Source: Cognatiyoonia koreensis
GTDB lineage: Bacteria > Pseudomonadota > Alphaproteobacteria > Rhodobacterales > Rhodobacteraceae
Assembly (NCBI RefSeq): GCF_900109295.1
Contig: NZ_FOIZ01000001.1
Location: 2,232,001-2,296,000 of the forward strand
DNA length: 64,000 nucleotides
Direction: 5' to 3'
Shown: one piece after another, positions 1 to 8,187 of the stretch
Layout: the number at the start of each line of letters is the position of its first letter
How positions within the stretch are numbered: the first letter of the stretch is position 1
The notes under the pieces: model-generated
What the model was told of the DNA's origin: nothing
Databases searched by the model: none
Seen by the model: only the letters and a program-made list of their open reading frames with translations
Translations under genes and position numbers: made by a program

Positions 1-84
1 TGGCATCTCATTGGTCTGGGGATCATGGCCGCAACCGTTGCTTGGTCCTATCGCCATCAATTTGGCGCGTTCCTGCCAACATAA
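1..84 (+). CDS. C-terminal end of a membrane protein (5' part outside window)
   Basis: Reading frame 1 is open from the first base and stops at TAA 82-84. It encodes 27 residues that look like a last transmembrane helix (LIGLGIMAATVAW) followed by a short basic/polar tail. A purine-rich AAGGACGA overlaps the stop and could serve the next gene. The fragment is too short to name a family. Alternative: a fortuitous open frame at the edge. Confidence 0.45.
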   Translation, partial: WHLIGLGIMAATVAWSYRHQFGAFLPT

Positions 85-112
85 GGACGAGCCAGCCTGC
101 CAAGCTTGTCGT

Positions 113-607
113 ATGCGGATCAAGACAAGCACACCTGACCTCATGGTCCTCACATACAATTCAACGCCGGTGAGTGTCGCGATGATCGGTTGCACACTTG
201 CCTTTGCGTCGCTCGGTTTAACGATGGCGACGACGGGACATCTTTTTGCAGGGCTTATCGGCATTGCAAGCGCTTTGCTGTGCATAACCGTCTTTGCCGC
301 AACGCTGCGTCGTATTGCCGTTTTTCTGGATCGTGAAGCGGATCAGCTGACGCTGCGAACGCGCACTTGGCGAGGCCAAACGAACCTGACATATCCGCTC
401 AGCTATCTCGGCGAAGCGGTCGTTCAGACACAGAACCGGAACCAAACAGAGACTTATCGGCTCGCGCTTCGGCTGACTGGCGGAATGGATGCCGGGGAAC
501 ACCCGATGACTTGGCTTTTCGTGCATGACACGCAGGCATTTGACGCTGCCGATGCAATCAACGCATGGCTGATGGGCCCGGTTGACAGCATGCGCGCAAA
601 GGCCTAA
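113..607 (+). CDS. Hypothetical membrane protein with two N-terminal helices
   Basis: The frame is open from position 11, but the upstream part overlaps the preceding gene's tail, so ATG 113 (or ATG 143) is the likelier start, giving about 164 residues. A hydrophobic hairpin covers roughly residues 17-65 (VAMIGCTLAFASLGL, then LIGIASALLCITVF). A soluble C-terminal domain follows that is rich in beta-type sequence and could resemble a bacterial PH-like fold (inference). I do not recognise a named family. It stands just upstream of ffh but is separated from it by 149 bp with a GC hairpin, so it is probably not cotranscribed. The start is uncertain because no well-spaced Shine-Dalgarno precedes either ATG. 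Confidence 0.6.
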   Translation: MRIKTSTPDLMVLTYNSTPVSVAMIGCTLAFASLGLTMATTGHLFAGLIGIASALLCITVFAATLRRIAVFLDREADQLTLRTRTWRGQTNLTYPLSYLGEAVVQTQNRNQTETYRLALRLTGGMDAGEHPMTWLFVHDTQAFDAADAINAWLMGPVDSMRAKA

Positions 608-620
608 ACGCCCCTTATAT

Positions 621-642
621 CCGGACAGCGCTAGCCGTCCGG
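621..642 (+). terminator. GC hairpin after the first membrane gene
   Basis: CCGGAC (621-626) pairs with GTCCGG (637-642) across a 10-nt loop, 13 nt after the stop at 607. There is no real T-tract, so this is a weak terminator or simply a structured leader for ffh. Confidence 0.35.
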
Positions 643-756
643 TCCTTATCTGATAGGGATCGCCCTCCGTCAGCGCGTCGCGCCCACGGGGGCGCTACTG
701 CTTTACGCGTTTCGTTCTTATATGGGGCAAATCGCAACCACACGAGGGCCTTGGCC

Positions 757-2238
757 ATGTTTGAAAATCTGTCCGAACGTCTATCCGGCGTCTTTGACAA
801 ACTCACCAAGCAAGGTGCGTTGTCCGAGGATGATGTCAAAACTGCCTTGCGGGAAGTGCGTATCGCCTTGCTGGAGGCAGATGTCTCGTTGCCAGTCGCA
901 CGTGATTTCGTCAAAGCCGTGCAGGACAAAGCCACAGGTCAGTCCGTCACGAAATCTGTGACGCCCGGTCAGCAGGTCGTCAAAATCGTGCATGACGAAC
1001 TTGAACATATCCTGACAGGTGACCAGGACCCCGGTGCGCTGAAGATCGACAACCCGCCCGCCCCGATCCTGATGGTCGGCCTCCAAGGTTCCGGTAAAAC
1101 CACAACGACAGCAAAGCTCGCCAAACGTTTGAAAGAGCGCGAAGGCAAGCGCGTCCTGATGGCTTCGCTCGACACGAACCGTCCGGCGGCGATGGAACAG
1201 CTTGCAATCCTCGGTGTCCAGATCGGGGTCGACACGTTGCCCATCGTCAAAGGCGAAGATCCGGTCGCAATCGCCAAACGCGCCAAGACGCAAGCCAGCC
1301 TTGGCGGGTATGACGTCTACATGCTCGACACTGCGGGCCGCCTGCACATTGATCAGGAACTGATTGCCCAAGCCGCCGCAGTCCGCGATGTGGCAAACCC
1401 GCGCGAGACCTTGCTGGTCGTGGATGGCCTGACCGGTCAGGACGCGGTGAACGTCGCGCAGGAATTCGATGACAAGATTGGCGTCACCGGCGTTGTCCTG
1501 ACCCGGATGGACGGTGACGGGCGCGGTGGTGCGGCCTTATCCATGCGCGCCATCACCGGCAAGCCAATCCGTTTCGTCGGCCTTGGCGAAAAGATGGACG
1601 CTATCGAGACCTTCGAACCAAAGCGGATTGCAGGCCGTATCCTTGGCATGGGCGACATTGTCGCGCTTGTCGAAAGGGCCCAGGAGACGATCGAGGCCGA
1701 ACAGGCCGAACGCATGATGAAGCGCTTTCAGAAGGGCGCGTTCAACATGAACGATCTGAAGATGCAGCTTGAACAGATGATGAAAATGGGCGGCATGGAA
1801 GGCATGATGGGCATGATGCCTGGCATGGGAAAAATGCAGAAACAGATGGACGCTGCTGGGCTGGACGACAGTATCCTCAAGCGGCAGGTTGCTCTCATCA
1901 ATTCCATGACGAAACGCGAACGTGCCAACCCCGCACTGCTGCAGGCCAGTCGCAAGAAACGGATTGCCAAAGGTGCGGGGCTTGAGGTTTCCGAACTCAA
2001 CAAGCTGATCAAGCAACACCGCCAGATGGCCGACATGATGAAGAAGATGGGCAAAATGGGCAAAGGCGGCATGCTCAAACAAGCCATGAAAGGCATGTTC
2101 GGTAAAGGCGGCGGGATGCCCGATATGAACGATCCCAAAGCGATGGAAGAAGCAGCCAAAGCCCTGCAAGGCAAAATGCCGGGCCTTGGCGGTGCTGGTC
2201 TGCCCCCCGGCCTCTCGGGTTTCGGGAAAAAGAAGTAA
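757..2238 (+). CDS. ffh: Signal recognition particle protein Ffh
   Basis: This is the GTPase of the signal recognition particle. It binds 4.5S RNA and the signal sequences of nascent membrane proteins and docks with FtsY. ATG 757 (MFENLSERL) is preferred over the in-frame TTG at 751 because the GAGGG element at 744-748 is well spaced to it. The 493 residues show an N-terminal four-helix N domain, a G domain with the P-loop GLQGSGKTT (about 107-115), DTAGRL (about 190) and TRMDGDGRGG (about 249), and a methionine-rich M domain with MMGMMPGMGKM (about 350) and basic helices that bind RNA and signal peptides. Length and order are standard for the family. No 4.5S RNA gene was seen nearby. Confidence 0.97.
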   Translation: MFENLSERLSGVFDKLTKQGALSEDDVKTALREVRIALLEADVSLPVARDFVKAVQDKATGQSVTKSVTPGQQVVKIVHDELEHILTGDQDPGALKIDNPPAPILMVGLQGSGKTTTTAKLAKRLKEREGKRVLMASLDTNRPAAMEQLAILGVQIGVDTLPIVKGEDPVAIAKRAKTQASLGGYDVYMLDTAGRLHIDQELIAQAAAVRDVANPRETLLVVDGLTGQDAVNVAQEFDDKIGVTGVVLTRMDGDGRGGAALSMRAITGKPIRFVGLGEKMDAIETFEPKRIAGRILGMGDIVALVERAQETIEAEQAERMMKRFQKGAFNMNDLKMQLEQMMKMGGMEGMMGMMPGMGKMQKQMDAAGLDDSILKRQVALINSMTKRERANPALLQASRKKRIAKGAGLEVSELNKLIKQHRQMADMMKKMGKMGKGGMLKQAMKGMFGKGGGMPDMNDPKAMEEAAKALQGKMPGLGGAGLPPGLSGFGKKK

Positions 2239-2245
2239 CGTTATC

Positions 2246-2359
2246 ATGACGCGCCACTCACGCCATCATCTTGCCAGCAATACTCCCCCCGGAGGGTCCG
2301 CCGGTGCCATGCGCGCAGCGGACATCCATCTTGCCCCATGTGAGGCAATCCCATGCTGA
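2246..2359 (+). CDS. Possible 37-residue ORF overlapping the acetyltransferase start
   Basis: An ATG 8 nt after ffh opens a 37-codon frame whose TGA lies inside the ATGCTGA that starts the next gene, a layout compatible with translational coupling. The peptide is rich in His, Ala and Pro and matches nothing I recognise. There is no clear Shine-Dalgarno. It may be non-coding leader. Confidence 0.2.
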   Translation: MTRHSRHHLASNTPPGGSAGAMRAADIHLAPCEAIPC

Positions 2360-2856
2360 CAACGGAACGCCTGACATTGCGACGCCCGAAAGCGTCCGAC
2401 TGGCCCGCGTTTCGCGACTTCCTGACGTCCGAGCGGTCACGTGCCATTGGCGGCCCGGACCATATTGGCGTCGCTTGGCGCACCTTCGCCAGTGAGATCG
2501 GACATTGGGACATCAACGGTTTCGGCATGTGGTCGGTCACCCGCACTGGCGATGACACGAACATCGCTTTGATCGGTCCGTGGCATCCCATCGACTGGCC
2601 TGAGAAGGAAATTGGCTGGATGGTCCTTGATCCGGCAGTCGAGGGCACCGGCATCGCAACCGAAGCGGCGCGCGCAGCCATCAACCATGCTTTCACGGAA
2701 CTGGGGTGGGACACGGCTGTCAGCTATATCGATCCGGACAACTACCGCTCGATCGCGTTGGCAGAAAAGCTCGGGGCCGTCCGCGACGATGCGGCGACCC
2801 CGCCAGAACGCTACCCCGGCGCATATGTCTATCGGCATCCAAGGGTGGCGGCATGA
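2353..2856 (+). CDS. GNAT family N-acetyltransferase (RimJ/RimL type)
   Basis: Predicted cytoplasmic acetyl-CoA-dependent N-acetyltransferase. It begins with the TERLTLR motif typical of the RimJ/RimL/SpeG branch. Motif A, with the acetyl-CoA pyrophosphate loop, is EGTGIATEAARA at about residues 97-108, followed by the aromatic/Asn region YIDPDNYRSIALAEKLG (about 124-140) that is usual in the family. The 167-residue length is normal. The substrate (a protein N-terminus or small amine) cannot be told. It lies between ffh and chorismate mutase on the same strand, probably as part of the translation-gene transcript. Confidence 0.88.
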   Translation: MLTTERLTLRRPKASDWPAFRDFLTSERSRAIGGPDHIGVAWRTFASEIGHWDINGFGMWSVTRTGDDTNIALIGPWHPIDWPEKEIGWMVLDPAVEGTGIATEAARAAINHAFTELGWDTAVSYIDPDNYRSIALAEKLGAVRDDAATPPERYPGAYVYRHPRVAA

Positions 2857-3012
2857 TCCATAAGCTGCATAGAAATCGGTTGGCTTTTCGCCTTTCTCAG
2901 CGCGCCGATTGCGACGCTTGTTCTGGCTATGCCAGCCTACCAGAGCCTTCAGCCCATTTTGTCAGACAACCCTTATGTTTCGCGTCTTGCGCCCAAGCAC
3001 AGGAGCCATCCC

Positions 3013-3315
3013 ATGACTGATGTCGCTAATCGCGCCGCCGCGCTCTTGAGAGAGCATCGTGAAAGCATCGACCGCCTTGATGCCATTCTGGTCTATACGC
3101 TTGGCGAACGGTTCAAGCACACGCAAGCGGTTGGCAAGCTGAAAGCCACCCACGACCTGCCCCCGTCCGATCCCGACCGCGAAGCGGCCCAGATCGCGCG
3201 GCTGACAGATTTGGCGAACCGGGCCGATCTCGACCCGGATTTCGCCAAGAAGTTTTTGAACTTCATCATCGCTGAAGTCATTCAGCACCATAAGCAACAC
3301 CAAGAAAACACCTGA
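3013..3315 (+). CDS. Chorismate mutase, AroQ type
   Basis: Converts chorismate to prephenate on the Phe/Tyr pathway. The 100-residue all-alpha protein starts at ATG 3013, seven bases after AGGAG. The frame is open further upstream, but that part has no ribosome site. Residues expected in AroQ enzymes are visible: Arg in RESIDRLD (near 15-20), Arg in GERFKHTQ, Lys in VGKLKATH, Asp/Arg in [12 protein letters not shown], and the C-terminal helix with Q in EVIQHHKQ. A stand-alone AroQ directly before rpsP is a common arrangement in Rhodobacterales. The 13-bp gap to rpsP suggests one transcript. Confidence 0.93.
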   Translation: MTDVANRAAALLREHRESIDRLDAILVYTLGERFKHTQAVGKLKATHDLPPSDPDREAAQIARLTDLANRADLDPDFAKKFLNFIIAEVIQHHKQHQENT

Positions 3316-3328
3316 AGGAAAACCAACC

Positions 3329-3748
3329 ATGGCTATGAAAATTCGTCTCGCCCGCGGCGGCTCCAAGAAGCGCCCTTTCTACTCGATCGTCGCTGCCGAC
3401 AGCCGCATGCCACGCGATGGCCGCTTTATCGAAAAGCTGGGCACTTACAATCCGATGCTTCCCAAGGATAGCGAAGAGCGCGTCAAAATGAACATGGAGC
3501 GCGTGAAATACTGGCTTGGCGAAGGTGCCCAGCCAACAGACCGTATTTCCCGGATGCTGGAAGCTGCTGGCGAATTGCCCAAGAAAACACGCAGTAACCC
3601 CAAGAAGGGCAAACCGGGCAAGGCTGCGCAGGATCGCGCGAACGAGAAAGCCGAAAAGGCAAAAGCCGCTGAAGAAGCTGCAAATGCCCCAGCTGAAGAA
3701 GCACCCGCGGAAGAAGCACCCGCAGAAGAAGCTGCGGCTGAAGAGTAA
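3329..3748 (+). CDS. rpsP: 30S ribosomal protein S16 with acidic C-terminal tail
   Basis: Small-subunit protein that helps fold the 16S 5' domain. The N-terminal 80 residues are canonical ([45 protein letters not shown]). The chain then continues for about 60 residues as a lysine-rich stretch followed by Ala-Pro-Glu-Glu repeats ([20 protein letters not shown]), making 139 residues against about 80 in E. coli. Such tails are known on alphaproteobacterial S16 proteins and should be disordered. ATG 3329 and an in-frame ATG 3335 (MKIRL) are both possible starts. GGAAAACC upstream is a weak ribosome site. Confidence 0.97.
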   Translation: MAMKIRLARGGSKKRPFYSIVAADSRMPRDGRFIEKLGTYNPMLPKDSEERVKMNMERVKYWLGEGAQPTDRISRMLEAAGELPKKTRSNPKKGKPGKAAQDRANEKAEKAKAAEEAANAPAEEAPAEEAPAEEAAAEE

Positions 3749-3758
3749 GGAAGTCACT

Positions 3759-3782
3759 GGCGGTCCGCCTTTGCGGACCGCC
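3759..3782 (+). terminator. Strong hairpin after rpsP
   Basis: GGCGGTCCGC (3759-3768) is perfectly complementary to GCGGACCGCC (3773-3782) over a CTTT loop, followed by only a short pyrimidine run (CCTTT). It could terminate or attenuate transcription between rpsP and the small ORF/rimM, or protect the upstream message. Confidence 0.65.
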
Positions 3783-3792
3783 CCTTTGCACC

Positions 3793-3960
3793 ATGCTAGC
3801 GCTCAGCTTTCTCCCTCTTCTGGTCCTCTTGTTCCTGATCACCACGACCGGCGCTGTCGGTGTGGTCTTTCTTATCTCGTTTAACGTCGGCTCAGCTGGC
3901 GCGATCCTTTACGGTGCCACATCGACAAGCAGCATCGATTATCAGCAGGTGAACCAATGA
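3793..3960 (+). CDS. Small membrane protein translationally coupled to rimM
   Basis: ATG 3793 opens a 55-codon frame ending in the ATGA that also starts rimM at 3957. Residues 1-33 form a strongly hydrophobic stretch ([17 protein letters not shown], then VGVVFLISF) that could span the membrane once or as a tight hairpin, followed by a short polar tail. I do not recognise the family. The exact 4-nt overlap with rimM and the clean hydrophobic profile argue that it is real. No good Shine-Dalgarno is visible because the start lies just after the hairpin. Confidence 0.55.
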   Translation: MLALSFLPLLVLLFLITTTGAVGVVFLISFNVGSAGAILYGATSTSSIDYQQVNQ

Positions 3961-4469
3961 CCGCACGGATCATCGTCGGAACGATCGCGGGTGCCTTCGG
4001 CGTCCACGGTGAGGTCCGCCTGAAATCCTTTTGCGCAGATCCGCAAGCGATTGCGGATTACACCCCGCTTTATACCGAAGACGGGCACGCCTTCGCCCAA
4101 ATTGTCATCACGGGTCAGATCAAGAACGGTTTCAGCGCCCGAATTGATGGTGTCGTGACCAAAGAAGATGCCGACGCCCTTCGAAACACGCCACTTTATG
4201 CCGCACGTGAGGTGATGCCATCGCTTCCGGACGATGAATACTACTACGCCGATCTCATCGGTCTGACCGTTCTGAATTCCGGTGGCGAAATACTCGGCAA
4301 GGTCAAGAACGTGATGGATCACGGTGCCGGCGACCTGCTCGAACTCAACGTGCCCGGCCAGTCCGAAACTGTCTTGCTACCCTTTACGCAAGCTGCAGTG
4401 CCAACCGTCGACCTTGCCGCAAAACGGATCATTGCTGACCCGCCCGACGGCCTTTTCCCCGATGCCTGA
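3957..4469 (+). CDS. rimM: Ribosome maturation factor RimM
   Basis: Binds S19 and the 16S 3' domain during 30S assembly. The N-terminal barrel opens with [20 protein letters not shown], matching the family signature G-x-I-x-x-x-x-G-x-x-G-E-V-K/R. The C-terminal PRC-barrel shows [32 protein letters not shown] and [11 protein letters not shown]. The 170-residue length is normal. It overlaps the small membrane ORF by 4 nt upstream and the sulfotransferase-like gene by 8 nt downstream, so it is tightly packed in the rpsP-trmD operon. Confidence 0.96.
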   Translation: MTARIIVGTIAGAFGVHGEVRLKSFCADPQAIADYTPLYTEDGHAFAQIVITGQIKNGFSARIDGVVTKEDADALRNTPLYAAREVMPSLPDDEYYYADLIGLTVLNSGGEILGKVKNVMDHGAGDLLELNVPGQSETVLLPFTQAAVPTVDLAAKRIIADPPDGLFPDA

Positions 4470-5301
4470 ACCGATCCGCGTGATCGTTCATCCGGGGTTT
4501 CACAAGACCGGTACGTCAAGTCTGCAATCCTATCTCAAGGCGCATCGCAGCAGGTTGACGGATTACGGTGCGATCTACCTCAAGGCCGACTTTCTGGATG
4601 CGGGCAATCTGGGTCGTATCTACGGTTTGCGTCCATTCTTCTGGCGACGGCGACAGTTTCGAAGGGCCTTTGACGCATTCTTAACATCCATCCCACAGAG
4701 CAAGGTGATCTTTCTATCGTGGGAAGGTTTCTCTGGCGTCATGCCCGGTCATCGCCGTGTCATCGGCGGGACAGTGCAGGATTTCAAGACCGCCGCGATC
4801 CCGCTTGGTCGGGAAATTATCGCCGCCTTGCGAGAGCGGTTCGGGCCAAATGTGGAGATCACATTCCTCTACACGCTGCGCGATCATGAGAGCTGGATCA
4901 AAAGCGTCTACGGCCATGTCGTCCGCTCGATCCGGATCACGGACGACTTTGAAACGTTTTGTGCGACACTGTCCGACCTGCCCGATATAATGACGGAAGC
5001 GCAGACCATCGGGCACGCCCTTGGCGTGCCGGTCATCACCGCCCGACTTGAAGAAACCGGCGGACACAGGCTGGGACCAGCGCGTGCGGCACTGCAGGCA
5101 ATGGGCGTGCCGGAAGACGTTCAGGCAAAGCTGCCCGCCGCTCATCGTTCCAACACCGGACTATCGAAAGAAGACGAAGCAGAATTTCTGAAGCTCAACC
5201 GCACAATCAATGACAAGGCAGAGCTGAAACGGATGAAAGACCGCATCGCCGCACGCGCCCGCGCAGATGCCAAGTTGCGCGATACCGGCCGAAAGGCGTA
5301 A
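4462..5301 (+). CDS. Sulfotransferase-like protein inserted between rimM and trmD
   Basis: The likely start is ATG 4462, eight bases inside the end of rimM, giving 279 residues. The frame is open further upstream only inside rimM. Near the N-terminus [19 protein letters not shown] matches the 5'-phosphosulfate-binding loop of PAPS-dependent sulfotransferases (K-x-G-T-S/T-S/T-L). [19 protein letters not shown] in the middle resembles the second PAPS element (R-D/N-P-x-x-x-x-x-S). A lysine/arginine-rich C-terminal helix follows. The acceptor is unknown. A carbohydrate or lipid acceptor would be typical for roseobacter members (inference). Placement inside the ribosome-maturation operon is odd, since trmD follows 9 bp later. 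Confidence 0.65.
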   Translation: MPEPIRVIVHPGFHKTGTSSLQSYLKAHRSRLTDYGAIYLKADFLDAGNLGRIYGLRPFFWRRRQFRRAFDAFLTSIPQSKVIFLSWEGFSGVMPGHRRVIGGTVQDFKTAAIPLGREIIAALRERFGPNVEITFLYTLRDHESWIKSVYGHVVRSIRITDDFETFCATLSDLPDIMTEAQTIGHALGVPVITARLEETGGHRLGPARAALQAMGVPEDVQAKLPAAHRSNTGLSKEDEAEFLKLNRTINDKAELKRMKDRIAARARADAKLRDTGRKA

Positions 5302-5310
5302 GAGGTTCCC

Positions 5311-6102
5311 ATGACCAAAAGCCCGAAAGCCATTGGACGCAAATCGATCAGTCCAACCTTCAAACCGCGCGAATTGATGACCGACGCGCCTGATCTTGCG
5401 GGCGCATGGACGGCCCAGATCATCACGCTGTTCCCACAAGCATTCCCTGGAATCCTGGGCGAAAGCTTGACAGGTAAGGCACTTAAAGACGGAATTTGGC
5501 AACTCCGCACGTTTGATCTGCGCGAATACGGCATCGGCAAGCATCGCAACGTCGATGACACGCCCGCTGGTGGCGGTGCCGGCATGGTCCTGCGCGCCGA
5601 TGTGCTGGACGCGGCACTGCGCGATGCCAGTGCCAGTGCCAAAGGGCGCATGCCGCTGGTCTATCTGTCGCCACGCGGGAAACCGATGAACCAGCAGATG
5701 ATGCAGAACATTGCGCAGATGGATGGTATCACGCTGCTCTGCGGTCGCTTTGAAGGCGTAGACGAACGAGTGTTGCAGCATTACGGGATCGAGGAAATCA
5801 GCCTTGGCGATTTTGTGATGACCGGCAGCGAAATCGCAGCACACGCGCTGATCGATGCCACAGTACGACTGCTGCCGGGCGTTCTGGGGAACGCGGACAG
5901 CGCGGTTGAAGAGAGTTTTTCCAGCGGCCTGCTGGAACATCCGCAGTATACCAAGCCAGCCGAGTGGGAGGGGCACGCGATCCCAGAGGTTCTTCTATCG
6001 GGCAACCATGCCAAGATTGCAGAGTGGCGCAAGGCAGAGTCTGAGCGGATCACTCGCGAACGGCGGCCAGACTTGTGGAAAAAGCATTTAGACGACACTT
6101 AA
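5311..6102 (+). CDS. trmD: tRNA (guanine-N1-)-methyltransferase TrmD
   Basis: Methylates G37 of tRNAs with a G36 using SAM bound in a trefoil knot. Family motifs are in order: IITLFPQAFPGILGESLTGKAL, RTFDLREYGIGKHRNVDDTPAGGGAGMVL, VYLSPRGKPMNQ, LLCGRFEGVDERV and ISLGDFVMTGSEIAAHALIDATVRLLPGVLGN. The 263-residue chain carries about 32 extra N-terminal residues (with GRKSISP and KPRELMTDAPDL) before the usual start. I have seen such an extension on other rhodobacteral TrmD sequences (memory, not checked). An alternative start at ATG 5377 (MTDAP) would remove part of it. GAGG at 5303-5306 supports ATG 5311. Confidence 0.96.
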   Translation: MTKSPKAIGRKSISPTFKPRELMTDAPDLAGAWTAQIITLFPQAFPGILGESLTGKALKDGIWQLRTFDLREYGIGKHRNVDDTPAGGGAGMVLRADVLDAALRDASASAKGRMPLVYLSPRGKPMNQQMMQNIAQMDGITLLCGRFEGVDERVLQHYGIEEISLGDFVMTGSEIAAHALIDATVRLLPGVLGNADSAVEESFSSGLLEHPQYTKPAEWEGHAIPEVLLSGNHAKIAEWRKAESERITRERRPDLWKKHLDDT

Positions 6103-6152
6103 AAGCCGAGGTCGGCAGCGCAGACGAACCCGACCTTGCTTAATGCGCATCT

Positions 6153-6686
6153 CTACTGCGAAAACCGTGCCCGTACCGCATCCATGTCGAGCCGGTGTTC
6201 AGTCAGCCGTTCGGCCTCCCATTCGCTGCGTTCCGCCGCAAAAAAGTCGCCGCCGTAAACGTGCAATGCGGCGGTGAGTCGGGGAACCGGATTGGTCACG
6301 GAATGAATAATGTCCACGCCCAGAGGGCAAACATCCCCGGTCGAAAGTGCTTTTGCACCAGCCGCTTCAATCAGCCCCTCCGGATGATCCTTGACGCGAC
6401 GCCAGAAAATATTGTCTTCCCGGCCGCCGTAGATGCCAATCACACCCCACATCTCATGGTTATGCGGGGGGATCGTCGTCATTGGTTTCCAAGCTAGATT
6501 CACGATCGTCAAATCTGAAGACTGATAGAGCGGAGTGATACCCGGCTCTTCTGGCTCTCCTAACGCTGCAAGCACATCAGAAGAATTGGACATTGCGCGA
6601 CGCATCAACTCTGCAACCGTTTTGTGTGTCGGGTCATTCTCGACGGCTTCGACGCAGTCAGCGATAAATCTGTCAATCTTGAACAT
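6153..6686 (-). CDS. Cysteine-dioxygenase-like cupin metalloenzyme
   Basis: Predicted non-haem iron enzyme of the cysteine/thiol dioxygenase superfamily (COG5553-like). Start MFKIDRF at 6686 is preceded by AAGGAGATG with good spacing, whereas the longer frame to 6716 lacks this. The first cupin motif is TTIPPHNHEMWGVIGIYGG (about 80-98), with the HxH metal ligands. The second is VDIIHSVTNPVPRLTAALHVYGGDF (about 132-156), with a histidine after D-I-I. The 177-residue length is usual. The thiol substrate is not determinable. It is convergent with trmD. Confidence 0.8.
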   Translation of the reverse strand: MFKIDRFIADCVEAVENDPTHKTVAELMRRAMSNSSDVLAALGEPEEPGITPLYQSSDLTIVNLAWKPMTTIPPHNHEMWGVIGIYGGREDNIFWRRVKDHPEGLIEAAGAKALSTGDVCPLGVDIIHSVTNPVPRLTAALHVYGGDFFAAERSEWEAERLTEHRLDMDAVRARFSQ

Positions 6687-7060
6687 CGATCCATCTCCTT
6701 GCGCATATCTTAGCACAAAATAGGCTGAGCGTCAGCAATGGGCCTGAAGGAGCCGACACCGTCGCAGACCAACTTTTCCTCGCGGCACTTGGATACCGCT
6801 TGATCCGTATCACCCTTCATCCTATACGCAGCCATCCTCGGTCTCATCACTGATTCCGGGTGCTGGTTTATGGAACCATCCGGACAAACGAACCTGTCTT
6901 CGTTGGCAGTGCTTCACCGGACAGGCCGGACAGCCACAAAAAAACAAACGACGACATACCTCTGGCGGGCACCGCGGTGAACCCGATAACGACACAGAGC
7001 TCTGAGATCGCGCATAATGCTGTAGGGAAATACCCTGCCGATAAACAAAGGAGCGTATCA
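6687..7060. other. Intergenic region between divergent cupin gene and rplS
   Basis: About 370 bp that must hold the promoter of the cupin gene (minus) and probably one for rplS-rpmE (plus). The rplS frame is open upstream to 6860, but the peptide there does not resemble L19 and lacks a ribosome site. I find no RNA gene, clear sigma-70 promoter or terminator. A long mRNA leader for rplS is possible. Confidence 0.5.
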
Positions 7061-7444
7061 ATGGATTTGATCGCACAACTCGAAGCGGAGCAGGTTGCTG
7101 CGCTGGGGAAAACCATCCCCGACTTCAAAGCGGGTGACACCGTCCGCGTGGGTTACAAAGTGACCGAAGGGTCGCGCACCCGTGTTCAGAATTACGAAGG
7201 CGTCTGCATTGCACGCAAAAACGGATCGGGCATCGCCGGATCTTTCACAGTGCGCAAGATTTCCTTTGGTGAGGGTGTGGAACGTGTTTTCCCGCTGCAC
7301 TCTACCAACATCGACAGCATCGAAGTCGTCCGCCGCGGTCGCGTGCGTCGCGCCAAGCTGTACTATCTCCGCTCGCGCCGTGGTAAATCCGCGCGTATCG
7401 CTGAGGTCGCAAATTACAAAGCGCCGACTGGCGCTGAAGCGTAA
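7061..7444 (+). CDS. rplS: 50S ribosomal protein L19
   Basis: Large-subunit protein at the 30S/50S interface. ATG 7061 ([11 protein letters not shown]) follows AAAGGAG at 7047-7053. Conserved elements are [61 protein letters not shown] and [18 protein letters not shown]. The 127 residues include a short variable tail ([10 protein letters not shown]). It is followed at 11 bp by rpmE in one transcript. Confidence 0.97.
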   Translation: MDLIAQLEAEQVAALGKTIPDFKAGDTVRVGYKVTEGSRTRVQNYEGVCIARKNGSGIAGSFTVRKISFGEGVERVFPLHSTNIDSIEVVRRGRVRRAKLYYLRSRRGKSARIAEVANYKAPTGAEA

Positions 7445-7455
7445 GGATTGCTGTC

Positions 7456-7677
7456 ATGAAAAAAGACATTCACCCAGATTATCACATCATCGACGTCAAG
7501 ATGACAGATGGCACTGTGATTCAGATGAAATCCACTTGGGGCAAAGAAGGTGACCAGATGTCGCTTGACGTTGACCCATCCGTGCATCCTGCATGGACCG
7601 GTGGCGGCACCCGTCTGATGGACGCTGGCGGTCGCGTATCCAAGTTCAAGAACAAGTACGCTGGTCTGGGCTTCTAA
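7456..7677 (+). CDS. rpmE: 50S ribosomal protein L31 (cysteine-free form)
   Basis: Starts [20 protein letters not shown], has HPAWTGG in the middle, and ends with [15 protein letters not shown], all diagnostic of L31. It has 73 residues and no cysteine, so it lacks the CxxC zinc site of the zinc-binding form. This cysteine-free state is common in alphaproteobacteria. It sits 11 bp after rplS. Confidence 0.95.
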   Translation: MKKDIHPDYHIIDVKMTDGTVIQMKSTWGKEGDQMSLDVDPSVHPAWTGGGTRLMDAGGRVSKFKNKYAGLGF

Positions 7678-7793
7678 GGTCGTTTTAAAGTAAAGCGACC
7701 AGTGCGCGGCAGGGGCTTTTGAATGAAAAGCGCCCGAAAGCGGCACACGGTTTCAGCGTTGTGTTAAACGACGTCTCGCTGTCCAAATCTCGA

Positions 7794-7823
7794 AAAGGCT
7801 CGCCAGTTTGGCGGGCCTTTTTG
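7794..7823 (+). terminator. Rho-independent terminator of rplS-rpmE
   Basis: A 12-bp stem (AAAGGCTCGCCA 7794-7805 with TGGCGGGCCTTT 7809-7820, one G-T pair) over a 3-nt loop ends in a T-rich stretch. A second, shorter hairpin directly after the rpmE stop (7678-7700, GGTCGTTTT with AAAGCGACC) lacks a T-tract and may act on mRNA stability. Confidence 0.85.
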
Positions 7824-8187
7824 CTTTGTGGAAGGCGCGTTTGCCCCGGTCTTTGCTTTGACTTAAAATCCGCGCGTACCACACAGGACCGCATCCCATG
7901 ATCGCGCCCAAGCTCAAAAGAATTAAAGTCTCTTCAGCGCAGGAGCTATGAAACTGGCTTGCAAAAAATCGTGGGCGAAAACGAGAGGTGATGATCGTGA
8001 CGTGTAATAAGGCGTCGCGTGACAAGCACGTCAGCACCGATCAGGTGCGTAAAGCGTTAAATGAAAACGGTTGGGTCGCGGGTTAAAGATACACATTGGA
8101 CGGCAACCTTGTTGGACATGTCGTTAGCCATGCTTGAACGCACCATTCAGAACGAAGAATCTCAGCTTTGCGAATTGTTGAGATCGA
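7824..8187. other. Gene-poor stretch between rpmE and yaeQ
   Basis: About 360 bp without a convincing gene. Two short + strand frames exist: 7991-8086 (31 codons, preceded by GAGAGG) and 8118-8222 (34 codons, running into the 3' end of yaeQ). Neither has a recognisable domain and I do not call them. Confidence 0.5.

Noticed and set aside
1537..2247. Long minus-strand ORF opposite ffh
   Set aside because: Its His/Phe-rich sequence is the antisense image of the Met/Lys-rich M domain of ffh; no ribosome site or domain.
5161..5976. 271-codon minus-strand ORF opposite trmD
   Set aside because: Antisense of trmD and of the preceding gene; no domain match.
6860..7060. N-terminal extension of L19 suggested by the open frame
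   Set aside because: L19 starts at ATG 7061 with a good ribosome site; the upstream peptide has no L19 similarity.
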